From Morinoia aosen (Eukaryota; Arthropoda; Malacostraca; Amphipoda; Talitridae): a stretch of DNA of 64,000 nucleotides. The first letter of the stretch is position 1. Every line of letters starts with the position of its first letter. The notes beneath the pieces were generated by a model. That model was given only the letters and a program-made list of their open reading frames with translations, ran no database searches and was not told where the DNA came from. Where the stretch lies: the NCBI GenBank assembly GCA_030386875.1, contig CM059559.1, positions 63,626,392-63,690,391 of the forward strand, given 5' to 3'. Below are positions 55,400 through 64,000 of this stretch, piece after piece. The translations under genes were made by a program, and so were the position numbers.

Positions 55400-57825
55400 A
55401 AATTCTGTTTTATAGCGAAATATATTTTGCATCAAGATCAGTGATGGCCAGCCAGATGGAAGCGACTAATTAAAAAAATATTGAAGTATTATTACCAACT
55501 AAAAGCTATCTTTTAAAGTCCATGTCGCATATTAGAACTAGAAAAGCTGAATCTGTAACCATTCTCGATGGAGCTACAAATAGTTCATTTGAGAATGTTT
55601 TGAAAATATTGTGCCTAACTTCAAAACATTCATTTCTGCGGTGCGTATAAGAAGCCAAAACGGGAGCTGATGAAAAACGAACCAACTATTCAGTACAATA
55701 GAAGCCAACAGAACAGTGAGGAATCGATTCATTCGAACTCCTGAAAATATTTGACGGTTTTTTGACGTTTCACAAATCTAAACTTTTCTAATGTTTCTTG
55801 GCCAAACTGATTGTCAAAGGCAAATTGAAGCGATAATAATCTTACAACATTCAACGGTCGTTCAAAATTGCCATTAAAACCTGAGAAACAGAAATAAGTA
55901 CTTCTTGACTATTACAAAATGAAATTGCAAACAGTTTCTACATCTTTAAAGCAAAACTTAAAACTCCTTCCTCTCTCACATCCTGAAATTTTTCGAAACT
56001 TATCTTGAACATTACTTTTTATCAATGGGCTGCTGAAACAAATGTTCAATGAAATTCTTCTTGCATACAATTGAAATCTAATATTCGATTAATCAAATCT
56101 ATGATTAAAATAAAATGGAATAAATCAAACCTAATATCGAACTAACCTTCAGCTCACCAAGTGACGAAAAATATCTAAGCAATAACGCTTTGCACAAATT
56201 CGTTTTAGAAGTTTTGGGCTAGTAAAATTTTGAATTATGCCAATAGAATGAAGCCCACCGAAAAACCATCAATAAAATTAAAATTTTAAATCCATGTTTA
56301 CGGCTTATGCATTATTCTTTCACAATCATTGCTGACCACTTAAATATACACCGCCTTTCGCAACATCACATTGAGAACTAAGATTTGAACTAACGCTGTC
56401 AGCTGTCGCTGGGCCGTTGACGGACTCGGAGCCTTGGACTCGCCGTTCGAAGTTTGAACCTGCTTGTAAAGCTAATTCTTTCCCTAAAAAAGTAGAGGGC
56501 AACTGTTCAGTAGCGTAAGCTTTGAATATTCGGAACAAATTTTTCAAAAGAATACATAATACTAAACGAAACATTTTGAAAATATTTCACCTGAGTGTGT
56601 GTGTGTAAGGCTGCAAGGGAGATTACATTTAACTTTTTTATTTATTTCTAATATACACGTACAAGGCTAGAGTAATTTTCGGCTTGATCCTCAATTTGTC
56701 TGCCTGCGATTCATAGTCGATGTCCTATTATTAATCGATCTCGTGTTCACCTAGCCGCTTACCACATCTCGTACGAATTTCTTTTCCAGACTTAGGTTTT
56801 TTACAGGTCTGTTCAGCATTTTCAATATTTTTCGTTGATGATGAAGTCTTATTTTTAAATTGAGTGTATATATAATAATTGTTCATTAGTCTTCGTTCCA
56901 AGTGCTTTGGTATATGACGTATGTTAAAAATACTCCCATCGACTAAATTCGTTACATTTAGGTTTAAAATTTTGCGGCGTTGCTAAAATATAGTAATTCT
57001 TCAAGTTAAGATACATGAAATAAAAGCAAACTAACTACTTTTTGTGACAATGTGGAAATACTGAGCAATGAGATTGATCGTAAAATGAAGTAGATCTTCA
57101 GATTTAAATCTTGCGTGATTTCCAAACTATTTCAGCTGATGTGTGTACATTCATAGTATACCATTTTCATGTAGATTTAGATCGACGCAACTTTCAATTG
57201 ACATGAATGGAATTTAGTTGATCATTAGTGTAGTGTAATTTGATAGGAATAATTCTTTGCATGTCATAAACGATAATAGACAAGTTTTGCAGTACATATT
57301 TCAGATCATATTTGTGTACATTTTATTATTTATAACCTATTTTTACAATAGATAGATACTCGTATATGCGAAGAAATGATAAATTTAAAAAAATGTTAGG
57401 TAATGAAAGAAAATCTAATCTAAAAATGTAGAATTTTTTCTTGGAAAACATTTCTTCTAAAATATTTATACAGACTAAATATATTTCCTTTCTAAAGCAG
57501 TTCTATTTATACAGGTTTCTGTGAACGGTTGGTCTAGACACTGCGACTTACTTCAGGATTAACGTTCGCTCAGTTTACAATGCAGGATCATAATTTGCTT
57601 AGAAAATTGTTCGATAAATGAAAATATAAAGAAGTATGAAACAAAATAAAATGAACATTCCTAGTATTTTAGACAAAGGTTAACCAGTATTCATTTAGGA
57701 TAGATCCAATTACATTAAGTATAAGACAAATTATTGATGTTTGACTGAATATTTCATTCACGACAATTCAAATTTTACATCGGATGACAGTCAAATATGT
57801 TTCTGATACACTTCATTACTTATGT
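55400..57825. other. ~2.4 kb AT-rich interval, nothing recognised
   Basis: No exon or repeat end supported. A short (GT)n tract lies near 56592-56607. Confidence 0.4.
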
Positions 57826-58050
57826 GACAAATTAAATATTCTTGGTAACAAATCTCATAGCCTTTACGATAAATTAGATATAATTGATCAAGAATTATGT
57901 ATCCTTGATGACTTGATATTTCATCGGTGACAATTTAGATTTCCATTGCAGCGAATTAGATAGCCTTCGTAATAAATTAGATAACCTTTCCAACAAAATA
58001 GATATCCTGCGTTCCAAATTAGATATCCTTTGTGACCAATTAGATATCAT
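57826..58050 (+). repeat. Degenerate 21-bp tandem repeat reading as coiled-coil heptads
   Basis: About ten units related to AAATTAGATATCCTTNGTNAC. Translated on the plus strand the second half gives ELDSLRNKLDNLSNKIDILR with L or I every seven residues, a heptad pattern. The first half (KLNILGNK ... DKLDIIDQELCIL) is in another frame, with a break near 57925. The second frame stays open to a TAA near 58188. Could be a decayed gene fragment or a repeat that merely mimics heptads. Confidence 0.6.
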
Positions 58051-58779
58051 TCACACATACGTGCATTTAATTGTTACACGGCTTTATGTAAAAGACCACC
58101 AAAGGAAAATTCGGGATTTAAGTGAAGCCCTTATCTCAAATACTCGATGTTCAACGAACTTTCAGCGGTTAGGGGCAAAAAGTTCCTAAGATTATCGAAG
58201 TGTTAGCGACAAAACCTGTATACGTATTCTTGTATATAATTTATTATTTGCGACTTGTTCAATATTAGCTAGGAAACTATAAACAGATGCTTAACGATCG
58301 GGTCAGGGCTGTATTCTGAGGCTAATATGCATGTTTCAACACTTCTCAAATTTTCCTTTGAATTAATAAGATATACCTAATGCAGTACATGAATTCAACA
58401 TTTTAAAAAGAACGGGTAATTTCTACTTTATCGAACATTGTATAATGTCGTCCTATCTGTGATGTGCCGCGTACGCTGGCATAGGTACAAACACATGAAT
58501 GAACACCCAAATAAACGCACCAATGCTTCTATTGTACAGCACAGTTAAGCGTTCATTCACATTGATGTGACCATTTTTGATAAAGGAAATTTTAAAACAT
58601 GCGATATTTAGTTTCAAGCTTGATGCAGTGCACACAACAGCGTAAAAGCACGTGTTTGATGGTTTATGTCCGTCCGTTGTACGGCCATAATTCAAAGATG
58701 TTTGTATAGCTGTAAACCCCCGATGGCCGTCCCTAAATATCACGGCCATCTTCAACTGAAAATTTTGCAGCCTCAAATC
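58051..58779. other. No recognised feature
   Basis: AT-rich to mixed sequence. Nothing supported. Confidence 0.35.
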
Positions 58780-58943
58780 GTATCAGGCCAGCTTCGAATG
58801 CGTCGTCCGTGCTCGACCGTGAGTTGTTATGAGCGCAGAAAGAGAGTTACAAGGGTGAGCCGGCCTACTTGGCCCCTGTCTCGTCCCTAATCAACCGTCT
58901 CGACCTTAATTCACCGGCGACACGTCCTTGATTTTCAATTGGG
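58780..58943 (-). mobile_element. TA-flanked element end, related to 10991-13284
   Basis: ATTCACCGGCGACACGTCC then TTGATTTTCAATTGGG ends at 58943 and is followed by TA. It is nearly identical to the right end at 13284, including the subterminal GTCTCGTCCCTAATCAACCG. The matching left end was not found, so this is a partial copy. Confidence 0.65.
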
Positions 58944-58945
58944 TA

Positions 58946-59259
58946 TGGTCGAGTGAACCTGCATCAAATTGCCGAGGTGTATTGTGGAACTTGTTGGGAT
59001 ATAAATGCACAGGCGTAGCCAAATACATTTCAACAATATCATATAATTATTATTTATGTAACGGAGGGGAATACTGTATTTCATGCTGTGATTATACATG
59101 ATGAGGTTCAACAATACATGGAGAAATATTAATTCTAAACACTTCAAATGTTTGTCGTTTCATTTAAAATGATTAACATAATGCAATAGAGAACTAATTC
59201 TATGATCCCATCGAAAAAGCATAGTAAATATTTCTACCTGTGAATAATATTTGGTAATT
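58946..59259. other. AT-rich flank of element B
   Basis: Presumed host or older repeat sequence beyond the 3' LTR of element B. Nothing recognised. Confidence 0.3.
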
Positions 59260-59533
59260 GAACTTGGAATCTCGTCACAGAATTATAATTCAAGTTACTC
59301 ACTAGAACAAGAAATAACATAATAAAACGCCTAGTGGCAAAGTTTTATACGGTGGTTAATGATTGTAGGGGTAGCTTGGTGGTAATTTTATTAGTAAATC
59401 AGATGTCACTGGCACAGAAGGGCGAGCGAATCGAAAGAGCACCGCAAACTAAACGCGCATGGCCTTTATAGGGTGCGGTGTCAAGAATACACCATCCAGA
59501 TACAGACATGTACGGCAACGCTCGTACATAGCA
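59260..59533 (-). repeat. Element B 3' LTR (outer boundary approximate)
   Basis: On the minus strand it starts TGCTATGTACGAGCG directly after the G-run, then has CCCTATAAAGGCC (TATA box, plus ~59465-59475) and TAATAAAATTACC (polyA signal, plus ~59386). That is the U3-R order of an LTR. The partner LTR is outside the window, so the lower boundary is a guess. Confidence 0.6.
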
Positions 59534-59549
59534 CCCCCCCCCCCCCCCC
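59534..59549 (-). promoter_or_regulatory. G16 polypurine tract of element B
   Basis: Sixteen C on the plus strand (G on the minus) followed at once by TG. A polypurine tract next to the TG of U3 is the plus-strand primer site of LTR retroelements. Confidence 0.75.
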
Positions 59550-61030
59550 GTAATGCTGGAGTGAGTAATAAACCCCAAAATTAAAATGGTTAAACTAAAC
59601 TCAATAATTCGAAGAATTAACGGAGATCGTGGGACAATGTTACACGCAATCAAAAATTTAAACACTTAATTTCCGAAAAGAAAAAAAAATTAGACGATAA
59701 GTCTACGTGAAAGTTAACGCTATTAATTATTTGCAACCGCCTCGTTCGAAAACGTATTTATGCTAAATTACTTTGAATGTCCCGCAACTCGTGCCATTTA
59801 AAAGCTAAAAGTTAATAAACAATTCCACTACTTTACCAACCAAGCATTATCATCGCAAAAACAAGCAATAAACAGGGTAGCTAAAGCAAGAACACATTGA
59901 TATGTAACCCTGTTTGCTAAAAACTCGATATATTATGGTTAATAAATCTTAACTAAAGAACGCACAGTTAAAAAAATGGTTATTGAAGAACCGTCTATCC
60001 TACCAAAAATGATTACAAGAATACAAGAACCGCAGCCAAAAAAAAAGAGTAATCATGCTAGAGATCAAAGTAAATTCAAGTCGCAGAAAACATTTCTAAA
60101 AAAAAATAAGAAACATTCGCCATTACCATTAGAACATTAATTATTTATTATTTATCAAAACGCCAATAAAAGGAACACGATAAAGTAAATATTTTAGAAA
60201 TACACAAAAAATATGAATTTACGCAACGCAACACGTCAAAAAATACTAAACACTTCATAATCGTTTTTAAAAAAAACCGTTAAATTGTTAACATCTTGTT
60301 ACCGCAATCAACTGAATCAGAGAGGTTAGAGCAAACTTTTAACACGCATAGGATTATACGATAGGATTATAGGATAACATAGCATTATACGGAATATAGG
60401 AAAGAACAAAAATTAAAACGCCTTAATCATTAATAGCAAAATAGCATAAGCAAAAACACAACCAAGCAAAGCAAAGCAAAGCAACTGACTTATCGTGCAT
60501 CAAAAAATTTTTCAGCACGACGACAGCCACGTGGAACGATGGTAAGGATCAAAAAGTAACGACGCAACACTTATTTTTTTCAACAAAACCGAAGAAACTC
60601 AATTCGAATTAAAAAAAACATTCCGCAAATTCCCATCAATTATAGGAAATACCGCAATTCAAAGTACATATTGAAAACATTGAAAACATTCGCAAGGAAT
60701 TCGAAAACGCAACAAAAAAAATGTTCGAACCCAAAAAAGCCTTTAAATAAAAATTATTTAAACAATTTACTTAAACGAAATAATTAAGAAATTATAAGAA
60801 TTTTTCGCGTCGATACTTAAAAAAAACATACAGCAAGCTTAAACTTAAGATTACATCAAATAACTATGCTGAAAAAAAACACAACTCATTTCGCCTTTTT
60901 CCTGCGATACACATTTCCTCCAATCACTGCGCGCCAATATTTCAACAACGTGGTAAATTCTAACCACTCTTAAATTTTTCACTTTCCTAAATTTTAGTTA
61001 TTTTTCGGTTCCAATCATTTCAAGTGTCCT
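59550..61030 (-). other. Long non-coding 3' region of element B
   Basis: About 1.5 kb, strongly A-rich on the plus strand (U-rich in the element RNA), with no ORF. Element A has a similar AT-rich tract after its small ORF but no clear sequence match. Confidence 0.5.
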
Positions 61031-61329
61031 TTATGCTTGTTCACCCCTAGGTCCACCCCTAGGTAAACGTCGCAGCTGATAGTCGTCCAGCCGATCAGCT
61101 CGATCAGCCAAAGACTCAAGGCCTCGCTTGGTGTAGTACACCATCGCGCCTAAAAACATAGTGGTTACGGCGAGTAACATTGTCACCACATCCGTGACGC
61201 TGTCGGGTAGGTAATCTACCCGGGAGTTGCTCTTTATCAATTCCTTGAGAGTTCGTCATTGGCTCCTTGATTCTTCGCAATTGCTGAAGAAAGCGTCTCC
61301 ACATCCACTAAGGATACTTGATTCCCCAT
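61031..61329 (-). pseudogene. Small membrane protein of element B (MGN ORF), one frameshift
   Basis: Homologue of 39321-39635. The ATG at 61329-61327 gives MGNQVSLVDVETLSSAIAKN in the first frame. After a one-base shift near 61250 the second frame gives RVDYLPDSVTDVVTM, a hydrophobic stretch TMLLAVTTMFLGAMVYY, and a tail with RLDDYQLRRLPRGG. It shares with the element A protein the myristoylation-type start, the SxxDxLxDxVxD approach to the membrane segment, the YY at its end and the basic RxLP tail. It lies between pol and the polypurine tract. The shift may be a recent mutation or a sequencing error. No family recognised. Confidence 0.58.
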
Positions 61330-61351
61330 ATGGAAGACGTCCATGCAGATC

Positions 61352-61400
61352 CTGCACGGAAACAGATACAAAGACGATTAGCATGACCAATAAAAACTAA
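61352..61400 (-). promoter_or_regulatory. Splice-acceptor-like site upstream of element B small ORF
   Basis: On the minus strand: a TGCTAAT branch-point-like motif, then CGTCTTTGTATCTGTTTCC and GTGCAG ending at 61352, 22 bp before the ATG. This suggests the small ORF is translated from a spliced subgenomic RNA, as env genes are. Inference from motif only. Confidence 0.45.
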
Positions 61401-61404
61401 AAAA

Positions 61405-62040
61405 CATAAATTTTGATATCAGAACTCGTTGATCTGACTGTCATTAATCACCCACGATAAATCTCGAATAAAAAAACTCTGTTCGCATCGAAACCATCAG
61501 ACAACTAGACACCTGTCTATGAATTTAAATTAAATTATGCTGATCGCCGAACACTCCGGCTCGATAATAATAGCACTGCGGTACACGGCCGCAGCGTCAA
61601 AACAACCCATCTCGCACGGTGAACAGCAAACTCAGCGATTGCATTTCGCCGTCGGCGCATCCGTTCACGATTAAAACTGTCAATTCAGCGACACAAACGT
61701 CTTGAGCGAATTGAGAAAAATAAATGAAACGTCTTAGCGACAAGATTAGAGTAGACAGGACGCATTCCATTTACCCCTCAGGTTAATGTCAAACATTACC
61801 CAAATTAATTTAGAACAACGCAGCTCAAAAACTTTAAACATAACACATAAAATAAAATATACAGATCACTGTGAATATTGTGAATACAACGCATCTTACA
61901 CAAGAAAACTCCTTAACCTATGCTTATTAACCTTAACGCAAGTGTTAAACAAGGGTAACCTAGTAAATCGTACTCGTCGAATCGTTTTGCCATCAAACGT
62001 TAATGATATGAACGTAGAAGAAGAAAGTCGTCATTTTAAC
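61405..62040 (-). other. Spacer between pol and small ORF of element B
   Basis: No minus-strand ORF. A plus-strand 93-codon frame (61786-62067) overlaps it but is antisense to the element and has no recognised motif, so it is not called. Confidence 0.45.
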
Positions 62041-64000
62041 TCACAGTTTAACCTTCCTCAAGGGTAATAAATGATTAAGATTGCTCTTGTAAATTTTTGA
62101 CCCAATTTTGATCTCAGCCCAATTCCTCTTCACCTTTTGAACGATAGCAGGACCCATCCAAGTAAGCTCGAGCTTATGTTTTTTCTCGAGATTCTTTAAA
62201 AGAACACGATCGCCCACCTGTATGTCCTTATTACGTCGCTTGATGTTTCTGTATAAATTTCTCTCTGTAGTATAATTTATAATTAAATTTCGAATATTTT
62301 CCACCGTCCGGGCGGCCTCTTTTGCCCGATAATTTACCAAATTCAATTCTTCATCATCATTTTAAATTACAGAATCAAAACTCTCGGATTGGTAGTATGC
62401 ACACGTATCACGATTAAACATTACGTAACTAGGTGTTTCGCCCAAAGTAGAATTCAATGCGTTGTTCAATGCATTCTCTACAACTTCCAGCAATTGATCC
62501 CACTCTGCATGAGGAAGTGTGTTCACATATAATTTTAACAAGTTTGTTATTTTTTTATTGTTACGCTCAACTATAGCGTTGGAATGAGGGCTGTACGCCA
62601 ATACTTCCTTTTTTGCAATGGCGTGCATTTTAGCGAATTCTTTTGACCGTCAATGATTTAAATTCCAAGGCATTATCTGAAATGAGAGTTTTGGGAAAGC
62701 CTAACAGTGAGAAGCAATTACTCAAACATGAAATTATCGTCTCCGTACGACGATTAGATATTGCATACAACCTACAAAACCTGGAAAAGAGATCGATTAT
62801 GACCAATATGTGTTTATTGCCGTTATCTGTAATTTTGAGCGGCCCAAGGAGGTCCATTGATACGACTTCAAATGGTTCTTTGGCGATCGGAGCGGTCAAA
62901 ATTTTAATTGGGACAGAAGGTCTGGCTTTAATTAGTTTACAAACTTCACAATCTTTGACAAATTTTCGCACAATTGTTTTTTCCAAATGATTGTAATACT
63001 TTAGCTTAAACTTGAACAAGGTGTGGGTATCGTCTGTATGGTACATGCTGTGGATCGCTAAAATAGCTTTACCCATCAAGGAATTAGGTACGACTGCTGT
63101 CAAAATGGTGCTAGGTCTATAGTCAATTTGTCTACGTCGATATAGAATGTCATTTAGAATCAAAAATTTCTGCAAGTCTGGAATATTCGAAATACTACCA
63201 TGCAGCAAAACGTTTTTTACTTCTATACAGAAAGGGTCTTTATTCTGTTCTTCAATAAATTCCTTAATCGTCCAAGAAATCTCGTCTTCCTTCGGAACAT
63301 AGTCTAGCAGCGCGGGTCGCGCGTCTTTGTCTGCTGCACCGTCAGCGTTCGCTCTTGGCGGGTCAACTACCTCATGTCTAGTCATGCCTTTGTGTCGTGA
63401 TCGAGTCTCCACAATACAGACTTCTGATTCAAATGCGGATTCAAGAGCATCACATCGGTCTAGTTCTTTAAGATTTAATTTCTCATTGTTTACAGGTAAT
63501 CTGCTCAAGTAGTCAGCTACAACGTTTTCCTTCCCGGGTAAATATTTAACAACGGGTTCAAATGAATGAACGCTAATACACCAAGGCGCCATATTGGTAT
63601 CATCAGGAAGTTTTTTAGTAAAAAGTGGCGCTAAAGGTTTATGATCTGTATAAACCCGGACAGGGTATCCAGTTATTAAATATTTAAAGTACTTTAACGA
63701 TGAAAAAATTGCGAAAAACTCTTTTTTGGTAGTAGAATATCTTCGCTGGCTCGAATTAAGGTTCTTACTGTAATAAGCCACAGGCCTAAGAATTTTATCG
63801 CTTGAATCATCCGTCTGCATTAGTACTGCTCCAATTCCTGAGTTAGATGCGTCAGTAAACACATGAAAGTCCTTAGTATAATCAGGATGTCTTAGGACTG
63901 TGTCAGAAATCAGAGACGATTTGATAAAGTCAAAACTCTTTTGGCATTCGTCTGTCCACGTATAGTCAACGTTTTTTCTTAAAAGATTGTACAAAGGATA
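62041..64000 (-). pseudogene. Element B pol (RT end, RNase H, integrase), nearly intact
   Basis: Partial at the window edge. From high to low: YNLLRKNVDYTW (RT/RNase H joint), HVFTDASNSGIGAVLMQ and KEFFAIFSSLKYFKYL (RNase H), YLPGKENVVADYLSRLP. Then the integrase zinc-binding region (HSMYHTDDTHTLFKFKLKYY ... CEVCKLI), core VVSMDLLGPLKITDNGNKHI with VIIDLFSRFCRLY, DNALEF, and HSNAIVERNNKKI with the third acidic residue. The C-terminal part has LELTWMGPAIVQKVKRNWAE. One frameshift near 62635 and one in-frame TAA at 62362-62364 interrupt it. Ty3/Gypsy-type by domain order and motifs. Confidence 0.85.

Larger units (their letters stand above)
59260..64000 (-). mobile_element. Gypsy-type element B, 3' portion (runs off the window)
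   Basis: From the window edge downward: RT end, RNase H and integrase (64000-62041), an untranslated spacer with a splice acceptor (61352), the small MGN membrane ORF (61329-61031), ~1.5 kb of A-rich (plus-strand) non-coding DNA, a G16 polypurine tract and the 3' LTR. Few disabling mutations, so younger than Gypsy-1 and element A. The 5' LTR, gag and protease would lie beyond 64000. Confidence 0.8.

Noticed and set aside
61786-62067. Plus-strand 93-codon ORF
   Set aside because: Antisense to element B, biased by its AT-rich composition, without motif or counterpart in element A.

Overview
This is an AT-rich eukaryotic nuclear window, most likely from an arthropod. Splice-like exons, AATAAA signals, a Penelope-like element (PLE), Ty3/Gypsy-type LTR elements, LINE fragments, PIF/Harbinger-like and TTAA- or TA-flanked non-autonomous transposons and long minisatellites all point to an animal genome. 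The species cannot be fixed from the sequence. There is no bacterial gene organisation, no rRNA or tRNA gene that I can support, and no CRISPR array. Almost everything recognisable is mobile or repetitive DNA. Host coding content is limited to a few weak exon candidates.

Layout. 1-2.5 kb: inverted copies of a ~95-bp repeat around a hairpin MITE, ending in a ~280-bp palindrome with YY1-like motifs at its centre. 3.3-5.3 kb: a 5'-truncated PLE (reverse transcriptase plus GIY-YIG) flanked by ~361-bp inverted arms and a 12-bp target duplication. 5.8-9.8 kb: a degenerate DUF4806-like gene candidate ending at an AATAAA, interrupted by a dispersed ~350-bp repeat called R1 here. 11-13.3 kb: a TA-flanked non-autonomous transposon carrying a 1.45-kb tandem array. 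14.8-15.6 kb: a 12-bp minisatellite with 204-bp higher-order structure. 16.4 kb: a LINE C-terminal remnant. 19.8-21.7 kb: a possible two-exon gene end, an exact 333-bp tandem duplication and more R1 copies. 25.7-26.2 kb: a palindrome, an 18-bp VNTR and an R1 fragment. 28.5 kb, 43.8 kb and 47.2 kb: three members of a TTAA-flanked MITE family.

31.4-37.9 kb: a decayed minus-strand Ty3/Gypsy-type element (Gypsy-1) with both LTRs, carrying a nested 1.48-kb PIF/Harbinger-like element and a small MITE. 39.3-42.6 kb (element A) and 59.3-64 kb (element B): two diverged members of another minus-strand Gypsy-type family. B runs off the window edge and has a G16 polypurine tract joined to its 3' LTR. 48.4-48.9 kb: a TA-MITE end beside two large palindromes, one an 80-bp palindrome with a single mismatch. 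50.6-51.9 kb: a second PLE fragment on the minus strand. 53.8-54.9 kb: a 15-bp minisatellite. 55.2 kb: a LINE reverse-transcriptase scrap. 57.8-58.0 kb: a 21-bp repeat that reads as coiled-coil heptads.

Most interesting signal. Elements A and B both carry, between pol and the 3' end, a ~100-residue ORF that starts MGN[K/Q]VS (an N-myristoylation consensus) and has one transmembrane segment ending in a conserved YY. In B it lies just downstream of a good splice acceptor. It occupies the env position but is far too small to be a conventional envelope protein. Its conservation in two diverged elements suggests a selected function.
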